Positions 1 to 7,984 of a stretch of 64,000 nt of DNA are shown here, one piece after another (the stretch's first letter is position 1; each line of letters begins with the position of its first letter). This stretch comes from Saccharopolyspora phatthalungensis. GTDB lineage: Bacteria; Actinomycetota; Actinomycetes; Mycobacteriales; Pseudonocardiaceae. The notes beneath the pieces are model-generated. The model was not told the DNA's origin, made no database searches, and saw only the letters and a program-made list of their open reading frames with translations. Both the position numbers and the translations under genes were made by a program. Where the stretch lies: the NCBI RefSeq assembly GCF_014203395.1, contig NZ_JACHIW010000001.1, forward strand, positions 5,811,501 through 5,875,500, read 5' to 3'.

Positions 1-1079
1 GCGTGCTCGCGGCGAAGGTCGCCGAGTACGGGCTGTCCTACCCGCCCGACCCCGGCTCGCGCAGCATCTCGACCGTCGGCGGCAACGTGGCCACCAACGC
101 GGGCGGCATGTGCTGCGTGAAGTACGGCGTCACGGGTGACTTCGTGCGCGGTCTGGAGGTAGTGCTCGCCGATGGCCGGGTGATGCGCACCGGCCGCCGC
201 ACCGCCAAGGGCGTGGCCGGTTACGACCTGACCCGGCTGATCGTCGGTTCCGAAGGCACCCTCGGCGTGGTCACCGAGGTCACCGTCGCGTTGCGGCCGG
301 CCGCCGCGCAACCGCTGACCGCGGTCGCGTTCTTCCCGGCCATCGCGGACGCGGCTCGCGCCGTCGCAGGCTACCTGGGGGAGGGCTACCGGCCGTCGGT
401 TCTGGAGTTCATGGACGATCCGACGGTGCGCGCGGTGCAGCGCATCGCCGATCTCGGCTTCCCGGACGGCATGGCCGGCATGCTCCTCGTGCAGTCCGAC
501 CGAGGGGAGGCCGCGCCGGGCGATCTGGCGGCCTTCGAGCGGGTGGCGCGTTCCTTCAGCGCCTCCGAGGTGGTCGTCGCCGACAACCCGGCCGAGGGAG
601 AGCTGCTGATGCAGGCCCGGCGGCTGTGCGGCGACGCGCACGAGAACATGGGCCTGTCGCTACTGATCGACGACGTGTGCGTGCCCCGGCGACGCTTGGT
701 GGACCTGGTCGAGGGGTTGGGGCGGATCGCCGAGCGGCACCGGGTGCAGGTGATGTGCGCGGGGCACGCGGGAGACGGCAACATGCACCCGGTGGTGGCC
801 TTCGATGCCAGCGACCCGGACGAAACGGTCCGTGCGCAGGAGGCGTTCGACGCGATCATGGCGCTGGGGCTGGAGCTCGGCGGCACCATCACCGGCGAGC
901 ACGGCGTCGGCTATCTCAAGCGGCGGTGGCTGGGCAAGGAACTCGACGAAGCGGGGCTGTGGACCCAGCACGCGATCAAGAACGCCCTTGACCCGCACAA
1001 CATCCTCAACCCCGGCCGCGTGCTGCCGGACCCGGGGTGCGGCGATTTCAACGAAAATCAACGCGCCGATTTCCATTGA
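1..1079 (+). CDS. FAD-linked 2-hydroxyacid oxidase/dehydrogenase, GlcD family (5' truncated)
   Basis: Membrane-peripheral or cytosolic flavoenzyme that oxidises a 2-hydroxyacid such as glycolate or D-lactate. The visible 358 residues begin inside the PCMH-type FAD domain (motifs SISTVGGNVATNAGG and GSEGTLGVVTEV) and continue into the FAD-oxidase C domain, which ends with GTITGEHGVGYLKRRWL and the family-typical LDPHNILNPGRVL. The GTG at 3 is simply the first start-like codon in view; the N-terminal 80-100 residues lie outside the window. Substrate cannot be told from sequence alone. The last dozen residues (after LPDPG) are encoded by a palindromic repeat (1041-1086), so the natural C-terminus may have been extended by insertion of that element. 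Confidence 0.9.
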   Translation, partial: VLAAKVAEYGLSYPPDPGSRSISTVGGNVATNAGGMCCVKYGVTGDFVRGLEVVLADGRVMRTGRRTAKGVAGYDLTRLIVGSEGTLGVVTEVTVALRPAAAQPLTAVAFFPAIADAARAVAGYLGEGYRPSVLEFMDDPTVRAVQRIADLGFPDGMAGMLLVQSDRGEAAPGDLAAFERVARSFSASEVVVADNPAEGELLMQARRLCGDAHENMGLSLLIDDVCVPRRRLVDLVEGLGRIAERHRVQVMCAGHAGDGNMHPVVAFDASDPDETVRAQEAFDAIMALGLELGGTITGEHGVGYLKRRWLGKELDEAGLWTQHAIKNALDPHNILNPGRVLPDPGCGDFNENQRADFH

Positions 1080-1086
1080 AATCGCC
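1041..1086. repeat. Palindromic repeat, inverted pair of a 16-base module (copy A)
   Basis: Two 16-base modules in inverted orientation, 1044-1059 and 1068-1083, separated by 8 bases. Each module is itself a hairpin (GATTTC and GAAATC arms). A closely similar pair occurs at 53477-53521 with the same 8-base spacer and a single module at 29816-29831. This copy overlaps the stop codon of the oxidase gene. It resembles REP/MITE-type intergenic palindromes; no transposase is visible. Confidence 0.7.
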
Positions 1087-1096
1087 ACTAGGCCGG

Positions 1097-1261
1097 TCAG
1101 TCGTACTCCTCGTCGACCGGGACAGCGCGGTGCTGCTCGGCAAGGTCAGCCGGGTCGGCGTCGAGGGGCACCTCGACCGGCTCCGGCTCCTCGTCGTCAA
1201 GCACGTCCTCGGCCAGGCGGGCCTGTTCGGCGGCGTCGCCTTCCGGAGTTTCGGGGTCCAT
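1097..1261 (-). CDS. Small acidic hypothetical protein (54 aa)
   Basis: Start ATG at 1261 is preceded by a strong GGAGG with 4-base spacing, which decides this start over longer upstream frames. The product begins MDPETPEGDAAEQARL and is rich in Asp, Glu and Pro with no membrane segment or signal peptide. It runs on the minus strand, converging on the oxidase gene with only 17 bases between the two stops, in the space occupied by the palindromic repeat. I recognise no family; small acidic proteins of this kind are common in actinobacteria. Function unknown. Confidence 0.6.
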   Translation of the reverse strand: MDPETPEGDAAEQARLAEDVLDDEEPEPVEVPLDADPADLAEQHRAVPVDEEYD

Positions 1262-1487
1262 CGATCCTCCAGTGGGTAGCTGGTCCGAGTAACCGCCACG
1301 GTAACGAGCTCGACCGTGCGGCGCGAGGCTCACCCCAGGTGACCACGGTACGCCCGGAGCGGCCGAACGGATGCCGCCAACTCCGTGCGCGTCGCTGCCA
1401 GCCGCGCGACGACGGTGCTGGTCGACAGAGCCGTGGGTCCGGGTGCGCGGAACCCGCCGAATGGGGTTTCCGCGCACCCGCCGACGC

Positions 1488-1928
1488 TCAGCCGATGGAC
1501 CGGCCCGCGTAATCCGGCGGCGGCTCGATCAGCGCGGTGAGCCGTTCGGCCACCGCATCCGGGAACGGTGTCGTGCCGCCCTGCTTGCTGTCGACGTGCA
1601 ACGCCATGATCTCCTCGGTCGCGACGAGCGTGCCACCTACCGCCATCTCGTGACAGATGCGCACTTTCCTCGCGCCGATGCCCACGATGCGGCTGGTGAC
1701 CACCAGGTCCGAATCCGGCTTGACCTCCCGCAGGTAGCGCACGTGAGCCTCCACTGTGTACACCGAGCACCCGGTGTCGGCGCGGTATGCCGCATCGACA
1801 CCGACCTGGTCCAGCACAGCGTCGGTGGCGAGGCCGAACACCAGCACGTAGTACGCCTCGCTGAGGTGACCGTTGTAGTCGATCCACTCTGGACGGACCC
1901 GCTGACGATACTTGCGCAGCACGGTCAC
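1488..1928 (-). CDS. cdhB: Betainyl-CoA thioesterase (hot-dog fold)
   Basis: A 146-residue hot-dog fold acyl-CoA thioesterase with the 4HBT-type N-terminal signature RPEWIDYNGHLSEAYY and the strand pattern of the 4-hydroxybenzoyl-CoA thioesterase family. The GTG start at 1928 overlaps the stop of the upstream dehydrogenase in a GTGA, indicating translational coupling. In Pseudomonas, carnitine catabolism uses a dehydrogenase (CdhA), a thioesterase (CdhB) and a beta-keto acid cleavage enzyme (CdhC); all three are contiguous here. The inferred role is hydrolysis of betainyl-CoA to glycine betaine and CoA in the cytosol. The gene symbol rests on context; sequence alone gives only thioesterase. 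Confidence 0.8.
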   Translation of the reverse strand: MTVLRKYRQRVRPEWIDYNGHLSEAYYVLVFGLATDAVLDQVGVDAAYRADTGCSVYTVEAHVRYLREVKPDSDLVVTSRIVGIGARKVRICHEMAVGGTLVATEEIMALHVDSKQGGTTPFPDAVAERLTALIEPPPDYAGRSIG

Positions 1929-2887
1929 GGCTTGCCGTTGCGCACGCCGTCGATCGCCCGCATCACCGCGATCACCGCTCGGTCGCGCTCGGCGACCAGC
2001 TCGGCGATGCTGCGGCCGCCGGCGGCCTCCTCGCAGCCCTTGATCATGGCGTCGCGCAGTTCGTCGGTGAGCTCCGGGGCGGCCAGCCGAGTCCACGGCG
2101 ATTTCAGCGACGGGCCGAAGTGGTCCAGCATGTGCGCCATGCCGCCCTCGCCGCCGGCCAGGTGGAAGGTCAGGCACGGCCCGAGCAGCGGCCAGCGCAG
2201 GCCCGGACCCTCGGTGATCGACGCGTCGATCTGCGCGGGAGTGGCCTCGCCGTTGGCGACCATGTGCAGGGCCTCGCGCCAGATCGCCTCCTGTAGCCGG
2301 TTGGCGATGAAGCCCGGCACCTCGCGTTGCATGGTGATCACGGACTTGCCGGCGACCTCGAAGAACTCCGAGGCCCACGCCACCGCCCATTGCTCGGTGC
2401 GCTCGCCGCCGACCACCTCGACCAAAGGGATGAGGTACGGCGGGTTGAACGGGTGCCCCACCACCAGCCGCTGCGGTGTCGGGCAGTCCACCTGCATCTC
2501 GGTCATGCCGTATCCCGAGGTGGAGGATGAGATCACGACGCCCACCGGGGTCGCCGCGTCGATGCGGGCCAGCAGGTCGCGCTTGAGCGCCAGGTCTTCC
2601 GGCGCGCTCTCTTGCACGAATTCGGCATCGGCGACGGCGTCTTCCAGCGTCGCGGCGATGACGAGGTTCTGGCCGGAGGCACCCGCGGCCAGCCCGAGTT
2701 CGGCCAGGGCGGGCCACGCGGCGTCGACCAGCCGGCGCAGCTTCGCCTCGAAGTCCGGCGCCGGATCCCAGGCGGTCACCCGGTAGCCGCGCGCCAGGAA
2801 GTGCGCGACCCAACCGCCGCCGATGACACCGGTACCGATGCAGGCGACCCGCCGAACCATCGCGGGGGAGGGGATGTGCTCGTTCAC
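1925..2887 (-). CDS. cdhA: L-carnitine 3-dehydrogenase
   Basis: A 320-residue member of the 3-hydroxyacyl-CoA dehydrogenase family: an N-terminal Rossmann domain with GTGVIGGGW for NAD binding, the catalytic-region motif [18 protein letters not shown], and a C-terminal helical domain ([11 protein letters not shown]). It would oxidise L-carnitine to 3-dehydrocarnitine. The GTG start at 2887 overlaps the stop of the upstream BKACE gene (GTGA); an internal ATG at about codon 10 is the alternative. Middle gene of a tightly packed three-gene unit (2884-3792, this gene, 1488-1928) in which all junctions overlap by 4 bases, supporting one transcript and one pathway. Confidence 0.88.
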   Translation of the reverse strand: MNEHIPSPAMVRRVACIGTGVIGGGWVAHFLARGYRVTAWDPAPDFEAKLRRLVDAAWPALAELGLAAGASGQNLVIAATLEDAVADAEFVQESAPEDLALKRDLLARIDAATPVGVVISSSTSGYGMTEMQVDCPTPQRLVVGHPFNPPYLIPLVEVVGGERTEQWAVAWASEFFEVAGKSVITMQREVPGFIANRLQEAIWREALHMVANGEATPAQIDASITEGPGLRWPLLGPCLTFHLAGGEGGMAHMLDHFGPSLKSPWTRLAAPELTDELRDAMIKGCEEAAGGRSIAELVAERDRAVIAVMRAIDGVRNGKP

Positions 2888-3792
2888 TTTGCGGAGTTCC
2901 CTTCGGGGCAACGCTTCTTCAGGCCGAGCTGTTCGCGGGCCTGGTCGGGGGAGGCCACCGGTATGCCCATGCCCTCGACGATCGTCACCGCGCGCTCGAC
3001 GAGCTGCCCGTTGGTGGCCTTGACGCCCTTGCGCAGGTACAGGTTGTCCTCCAACCCGACGCGGACGTTGCCGCCCAGCGCCGCGGTCAGGCCGACCCAA
3101 CGCAGCTGGTCGCGGCCGATGGCGAAGCTGGCCCAGTTCGCGCCGCCCGGCAGCATCGTCACCATCGCCTGCAGCAGGCCCGGATTCGGCGGGGCACCCC
3201 ACGGGATGCCCGCGCACAGCTGGAACAGCGGCGGGGCGTCGATCAGCCCCTCCTCGATCAGCTTGGTGGCGAACCACAGGTTGCCGGTGTCGAAGATCTC
3301 CAGCTCCGGCTTGACGCCCAACTCCTGGATCCGTCTGGCGCCGGCCCGCAACATGTCCGGCGTGGAGATGTAGAGCTGGCTGCCCTCGCCGAAGTTCAGG
3401 GAACCGCAGTCCAGCGTGCAGATGTCCGGGAGCAGTTCCTCGACGTGTGGCAACCGGTCCAGGCCGTTGACCAGGTCGGTGCCGTCGACCGGCTTGAGCG
3501 GGTCCTCCTGGTCGATGATCAGGTCACCGCCCATCCCGGCGGTCAGGTTGATGACCACGTCGACGCCGGTTTCCTTGATCCGCTCGACCACCTCGCGGTA
3601 GAGCGACACCTCGCGGGAGCCCTGCCCGGTCTCGACGTTGCGGACGTGGATGTGCACGACGGCCGCGCCGGCTTCGGCGGCCTCCACTGCGGACTTGGCG
3701 ATCTGTTCCGGGGTGACCGGAACGAACTCGCTCTTGCCGGTGGTGTCACCGGCTCCGGTGAGCGCGGCGGTGACGATCACTTCGTTGCCCAT
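2884..3792 (-). CDS. cdhC: 3-dehydrocarnitine cleavage enzyme, BKACE/DUF849 family
   Basis: A 302-residue TIM-barrel beta-keto acid cleavage enzyme. The family condenses a beta-keto acid with acetyl-CoA to release acetoacetate and a new acyl-CoA; with 3-dehydrocarnitine the products are acetoacetate and betainyl-CoA. The metal-binding histidines are seen in VVHIHVR (His47, His49), and [11 protein letters not shown] near residue 230 supplies the conserved Glu region. Start ATG at 3792 has GAGGAG 7 bases upstream. First gene of the cdh unit, 77 bases downstream of the regulator on the same strand. The BKACE family acts on many keto acids; the carnitine assignment comes from the adjacent dehydrogenase and thioesterase. 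Confidence 0.85.
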   Translation of the reverse strand: MGNEVIVTAALTGAGDTTGKSEFVPVTPEQIAKSAVEAAEAGAAVVHIHVRNVETGQGSREVSLYREVVERIKETGVDVVINLTAGMGGDLIIDQEDPLKPVDGTDLVNGLDRLPHVEELLPDICTLDCGSLNFGEGSQLYISTPDMLRAGARRIQELGVKPELEIFDTGNLWFATKLIEEGLIDAPPLFQLCAGIPWGAPPNPGLLQAMVTMLPGGANWASFAIGRDQLRWVGLTAALGGNVRVGLEDNLYLRKGVKATNGQLVERAVTIVEGMGIPVASPDQAREQLGLKKRCPEGNSAK

Positions 3793-3869
3793 CGGGCACT
3801 CCTCTCGTGAGGTGCGTCTGATCGCCTGGGCGCACCGGATTCCGCGCCCAGGTGGCTTGGGGTCGCCGG

Positions 3870-4748
3870 TCAGTGCCGGACGATCTCGCGTTCGACGAAC
3901 TCACGCAGCACCCGGCGCATCCGCTCCACCGACCGGCCGGGACGTCCGGTGAGCACCTGGATGCCCAGCCCGTCGATCAGCGCGGTCAGCGTCACCGTGA
4001 GTTCTTCGGCGTCGGTCTCGGCGAACACGCCCTGCCGCTGGCCCTGCCGGATGGTGCGAGCGATCGTCTCGTGCCAGCGGGTGTAGGAATCGCTGTGCAG
4101 CACCTGCAGATCGGGGTTGAGGGCGCTCTCGTTCCACACCTGTAACCAGATCGACCACTCCGAGCGCAACAGTCCGGGAGTGGGCAGCTGCAGCTCGACC
4201 AACCGCAGCAAGCGTTCGTGGGCGCCGTCGATGGTGTGCAGTTCGGCGACCTGCCGGTCGAAGGCCAACCGCACCGAGTACCGCAGGGTCTCGGTGAGCA
4301 GGTCGTTGCGGCCGGGGAAGTAGTAGTGGATCGTCGCGGCGCTTGTGCCGCAGGCCTTGGCGACGTCGGCGACCCGCACCGAGTGGTAACCGCGCTCGGC
4401 GATCAGCTTCCAGGCGGCATCGAGGATCTGCTGGTAGCGGCCCGCTTCGCGGAAATCGGCCGGTTCGCGCTCGGGGCGCGCGGTGCGTTGCGGCGCGGCG
4501 GCCACGGTCTCGAACTCGTCGTCGCCGTTGATCAGCCAGTTCACCGTGACATTGGTGAGCTCGGCGATTCGGGTGAGTTCGACCGGCGTGAACCGCCGGG
4601 CCCCGCTCAGCGACTTGGAGAGCTTGGTCGGGTCCAGCCCGATTCGCTCGGCGAAGGCTCGCTGGCTGCCCGGATGCTTCCGCAAGACGTCGCGCACCCG
4701 CTGGCGCAACGCCGCTGTCGTGTCCTGCACAGGCCGGAACGCTAACAA
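3870..4748 (-). CDS. XRE-TetR fusion transcriptional regulator
   Basis: A 292-residue regulator with two DNA-binding domains. Residues about 10-75 form a Cro/C1-type helix-turn-helix ([21 protein letters not shown]), and residues about 98-145 form a TetR helix-turn-helix ([37 protein letters not shown]) followed by a TetR ligand-binding domain ending [16 protein letters not shown], of BetI/carnitine-regulator flavour. It lies directly upstream of the cdh genes and is the likely regulator of carnitine use. The TTG start at 4748 has no Shine-Dalgarno sequence and lies 3 bases from a perfect palindrome, so a leaderless mRNA or the GTG six codons later are both possible. Autoregulation through the palindrome is inferred. 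Confidence 0.85.
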   Translation of the reverse strand: MLAFRPVQDTTAALRQRVRDVLRKHPGSQRAFAERIGLDPTKLSKSLSGARRFTPVELTRIAELTNVTVNWLINGDDEFETVAAAPQRTARPEREPADFREAGRYQQILDAAWKLIAERGYHSVRVADVAKACGTSAATIHYYFPGRNDLLTETLRYSVRLAFDRQVAELHTIDGAHERLLRLVELQLPTPGLLRSEWSIWLQVWNESALNPDLQVLHSDSYTRWHETIARTIRQGQRQGVFAETDAEELTVTLTALIDGLGIQVLTGRPGRSVERMRRVLREFVEREIVRH

Positions 4749-4751
4749 GCC

Positions 4752-4768
4752 ATTGCGATAATCGCAAT
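4752..4768. promoter_or_regulatory. 17-bp perfect palindrome, candidate operator
   Basis: ATTGCGATAATCGCAAT: two 8-base arms around one central base, placed immediately upstream of the XRE-TetR regulator start and in the 204-base gap shared with the divergent DHA2 exporter. Size and symmetry suit a TetR-type dimer. The binding protein is inferred, not shown. Confidence 0.6.
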
Positions 4769-4952
4769 CGTCCAGCGGTGTTGCGATCCGTCGCTCTCAT
4801 GTCGATTCCGAACATAATGAATGGTCAGTTTCCTATATGAGACGACTTCCGATGGCTCACTGTGCATCGAATTCGATTGATGAGTCAGTCGGCCGCTGTC
4901 CCAGTCCGCACCGGATGCTGCGCGCGTAGAACGAACGTGCTGAGCTGAAACG

Positions 4953-6386
4953 GTGAATCGCACCAAGCCGGCGGTCAGGACTGCTGTGGAGAACGAAGCC
5001 GCACGACGCTGGCGGGTCCTCGCCCTCTGCCTGGTCGCCGGGTTCATGACGTTGCTCGACGTCAGCATCGTCAACGTGGCACTGCCGTCGATCCAGCAGG
5101 GCCTGGACGCGCCCGCGGCCGCGCTGTCGTGGGTGGTCTCCGGCTACGCGCTGACCTTCGGATTGGTCCTGGTACCGGCCGGCCGGCTCGGCGACGACCG
5201 GGGCCGCAGCCGGATGTTCCTGCTGGCGTTGCTGGCCTTCACACTGGCCAGCGCGCTGGCCGGGTTCGCCCCGAACCCGCTGTGGCTGGTCGTGGCCAGG
5301 CTCCTACAAGGCGTTGCCGGGGGCCTGCTCAACCCGCAGGTGCTGGGCCTGATGCAGCAGTTGTTCCACGGCCGCGAGCGCGGCAAGGCCTTCGGCCTGT
5401 TCGGCGCGGTGGTAGGCATCTCGACGGCGATCGGTCCGCTGCTGGGCGGGTTGATCATCCAGCTGGCCGGGCAGGAACACGGTTGGCGTTGGGTGTTTTT
5501 CGTGGACCTGCCCATCGGGGTCGTCGCGATGCTCTACGGGTTGCGGGTGCTGCCGCGCGACGGCGGACGCGAACAGACCCGCAGCCTCGACCTCGTCGGA
5601 GTGCTGCTGCTCGGCGGCGGCCTGCTGTGCCTGCTGCTCCCGCTGGTCGAGCAGGAGGGCGGCCGGGACACCCCGTGGTTTCTATTGATCATCGCGGCGG
5701 TGCTGCTGGTGCTTTTCGTGGCGTGGGAATACTGGTACCAGGCGCGGGGGTACGCGCCGCTAATCAACCTGCGGCTGCTGAAGATCCGCAGCTATTCCTT
5801 CGGCACCACCTTGGGGCTGCTGTACTTCGCCGGGTTCACCAGCATCTTCTTCGTGCTGGCGGTGTATTTCCAGCGAGGGCTCGGGTATTCGGCGCTGCAT
5901 GCCGGGCTGGCGCTGACGCCGTTCGCGGTCGGCTCGGCGGTCGCGTCGGCGCTCGGCGGCCGGATCGTGCACCGGATGGGCCGACGACTGGTGATCATCG
6001 GCTTGGCCGCCGCGCTGTCCGGGCTGCTGGCGACAGACCTGCTGCTGGCCGTGCACCCGGGCCCAATGGTCGGGCTGGTGACCGCGTTGCCGCTGCTGAT
6101 CGCCGGAATCGGCAGCGGCCTGGTGATCTCGCCGAACCAGACGGTGACACTCAGCGAGATCGACTCCGCGCACGGCGGCACCGCGGCCGGCGTGCAGCAG
6201 ACGGGCCAGCGCATCGGCTCCGCCGTGGGCACCGCGGCGGCCTCCGGCCTGTTCTTCGGCACCCTGACCACCGGCGGCTTCGACGCGGCTATCTCCAATG
6301 GCCTGATCGTCTCCGTCGGCTTCGTCACCGCCGCGCTCCTGGTCGCCATCGCCGAAGTCGTGCTCGGCCGGCGCGGCGCGGGGTGA
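4953..6386 (+). CDS. DHA2-family MFS drug exporter
   Basis: A 477-residue proton-driven exporter of the EmrB/QacA (DHA2) type with about 14 membrane segments. It opens with the segment LALCLVAGFMTLLDVSIVNV, carries the motif-A-like GRLGDDRGRSRMF and the antiporter motif-C-like GAVVGISTAIGPLLGG around residue 160. The GTG start at 4953 lacks a clear ribosome-binding site. It is transcribed away from the XRE-TetR regulator across a 204-base gap that holds the palindrome at 4752-4768, so it could be a co-target of that regulator; a role in exporting a quaternary amine or a drug cannot be separated from sequence. Confidence 0.85.
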   Translation: MNRTKPAVRTAVENEAARRWRVLALCLVAGFMTLLDVSIVNVALPSIQQGLDAPAAALSWVVSGYALTFGLVLVPAGRLGDDRGRSRMFLLALLAFTLASALAGFAPNPLWLVVARLLQGVAGGLLNPQVLGLMQQLFHGRERGKAFGLFGAVVGISTAIGPLLGGLIIQLAGQEHGWRWVFFVDLPIGVVAMLYGLRVLPRDGGREQTRSLDLVGVLLLGGGLLCLLLPLVEQEGGRDTPWFLLIIAAVLLVLFVAWEYWYQARGYAPLINLRLLKIRSYSFGTTLGLLYFAGFTSIFFVLAVYFQRGLGYSALHAGLALTPFAVGSAVASALGGRIVHRMGRRLVIIGLAAALSGLLATDLLLAVHPGPMVGLVTALPLLIAGIGSGLVISPNQTVTLSEIDSAHGGTAAGVQQTGQRIGSAVGTAAASGLFFGTLTTGGFDAAISNGLIVSVGFVTAALLVAIAEVVLGRRGAG

Positions 6387-6405
6387 CCGGAACCCCGGAA
6401 AAGGC

Positions 6406-7863
6406 TCAGTTGCGGGCCCGTTCGGCCGCAGGCGTGGCGAGCCGGGCGCGGCGGCGGCCGTAGCCGAAGTAGATCGCCAGCCCCAGCACCAGCCACGCGG
6501 CGAACCGCAGCCAGGTGATGATGTCCAAGTTGGACATCAAGTACAGGCAGGCCAGCGCCGTGATGATCGGTAGCACCGGCGACAGCGGCATCGTGAACGG
6601 CCGGTTGAGTTCGGGCTTGCGCCGGCGCAGCACCGGCACGGCGAGGGCGACGATGATGAAACCGGACAGCGCACCGATGCTGACCATGTCCGCCAGCTCG
6701 GAGATCGGGATGAACCCGGCCAACAACATGATCACCACGGCTCCGCCGATGGTCATCCGGTGCGGCGTGCCCCACTTCGGGTGCACCTGGGAGAGCTTGG
6801 GCGGCAGCAGCCCGTCGCGGCTCATCGCGAAGCCGATCCGGCCGATGGTGACCAGTTCGACCATCATCACCGAGGTCAGCCCGGTCACCGCGCCGAGCGC
6901 GATCAGCGCCGCCACCCACGGCTGCCCGACGGCCTGGAACGCCGCGGCCAGCGGGGCGCCCTCGTCGATCTGCCGGTAGTCGACCATCGCGCTGAGCACG
7001 ACCGCGACTGCCACGTAAAGCAGGGTGCACACGATCAGGCTGCCGAGCAGCCCGACGGGGAGGTCACGCTTGGGCCGTTTGGTTTCCTCGCCGAGGTTGG
7101 CCAGCGCCTCGAAGCCGGTGTAGGCGAAGAACACGACGGCCGCGGCGGTGAGCATGCCGCCGAGGCCGTACACCGACTGCTCCATGCCCAGCACCGCCTG
7201 CACCAGCGGCTGTTCCAGCACGTTCGCGGTGGCCTCGGCCGGCCGTGCGGGCGGGATGAACGGGTCGAGATTGGCGCCATTGAAGAAGAACAGCCCGGCG
7301 ACGATCACCAGCACGCACACCGCGACCTTGACCACGACCAGCGCGTTGGTCACCCAGGACGACTCGCGGATGCCGACCACCGCGATGACGGTGAGGATCG
7401 CGATGATCAGGATTGCCCCGACGTTGACCGTGGCGCCCTCGCCGAACCACGCCTCCGGCAGGCCGAGCAGGTTCGCGACGTAGCCCGACCAGCTGCGTGA
7501 GACCACCGCCGCGCCCAGCGCGAACTCCAGCAGCAGGTCCCAGCCGATGATCCAGGCGAACAGCTCGCCGAGCGTGGCGTAGGCGTAGGTGTAGGCGCTG
7601 CCCGCGGTCGGCACCGCCGAGGCGAGTTCGGCGTAGGCCAGTGCCGCGAGCGCCGCGACGATGCCGCCGACGACGAACGACAGCACCACCGCGGGACCGG
7701 CGTGCTCCTTGGCTTGGATCCCGGCCAGGGTGAACACGCCGGTGCCGATGATGATTCCGATGCCGAAGCCGATCAGATCGCGCCCGGAGAGCCGGCGGAT
7801 CAGTCCGCTCCGCTCGCCACGGTTCAGAACGTCCTCGACGGGCATCGTTCGCAAAACACTCAC
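6406..7863 (-). CDS. APC-superfamily amino acid permease (cationic amino acid transporter type)
   Basis: A 485-residue inner-membrane permease with about 12-13 membrane segments. The N-terminal GIGIIIGTGVFTLAGIQA is the helix-1 substrate-binding signature of APC transporters, and the 12-plus-helix layout with a C-terminal FGYGRRRAR tail resembles YfnA/CAT proteins for cationic or branched amino acids. The GTG at 7863 and the ATG at 7845 are both possible starts and neither has a strong ribosome-binding site. A longer open frame continues upstream but lacks membrane character. It converges on the exporter gene with 19 bases between stops. Substrate is not predictable. Confidence 0.85.
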   Translation of the reverse strand: MSVLRTMPVEDVLNRGERSGLIRRLSGRDLIGFGIGIIIGTGVFTLAGIQAKEHAGPAVVLSFVVGGIVAALAALAYAELASAVPTAGSAYTYAYATLGELFAWIIGWDLLLEFALGAAVVSRSWSGYVANLLGLPEAWFGEGATVNVGAILIIAILTVIAVVGIRESSWVTNALVVVKVAVCVLVIVAGLFFFNGANLDPFIPPARPAEATANVLEQPLVQAVLGMEQSVYGLGGMLTAAAVVFFAYTGFEALANLGEETKRPKRDLPVGLLGSLIVCTLLYVAVAVVLSAMVDYRQIDEGAPLAAAFQAVGQPWVAALIALGAVTGLTSVMMVELVTIGRIGFAMSRDGLLPPKLSQVHPKWGTPHRMTIGGAVVIMLLAGFIPISELADMVSIGALSGFIIVALAVPVLRRRKPELNRPFTMPLSPVLPIITALACLYLMSNLDIITWLRFAAWLVLGLAIYFGYGRRRARLATPAAERARN

Positions 7864-7984
7864 GGGCACGCACCGTAGAAGACCCGGGCACGGAGAGCTA
7901 ATCAGCCTCGCGGTACGTGATCCATTCGGTACGAAACGTGACCCTCGGTGCGCGGCGCGAACCCCGCGTGATCTTGGACGAAGG

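Noticed and set aside
2101..2120. Further copies of the palindromic module inside coding DNA (GGCGATTTCAGCGACG)
   Set aside because: Only the first ten bases match and the hairpin partner is missing; it lies within cdhA and is likely chance.
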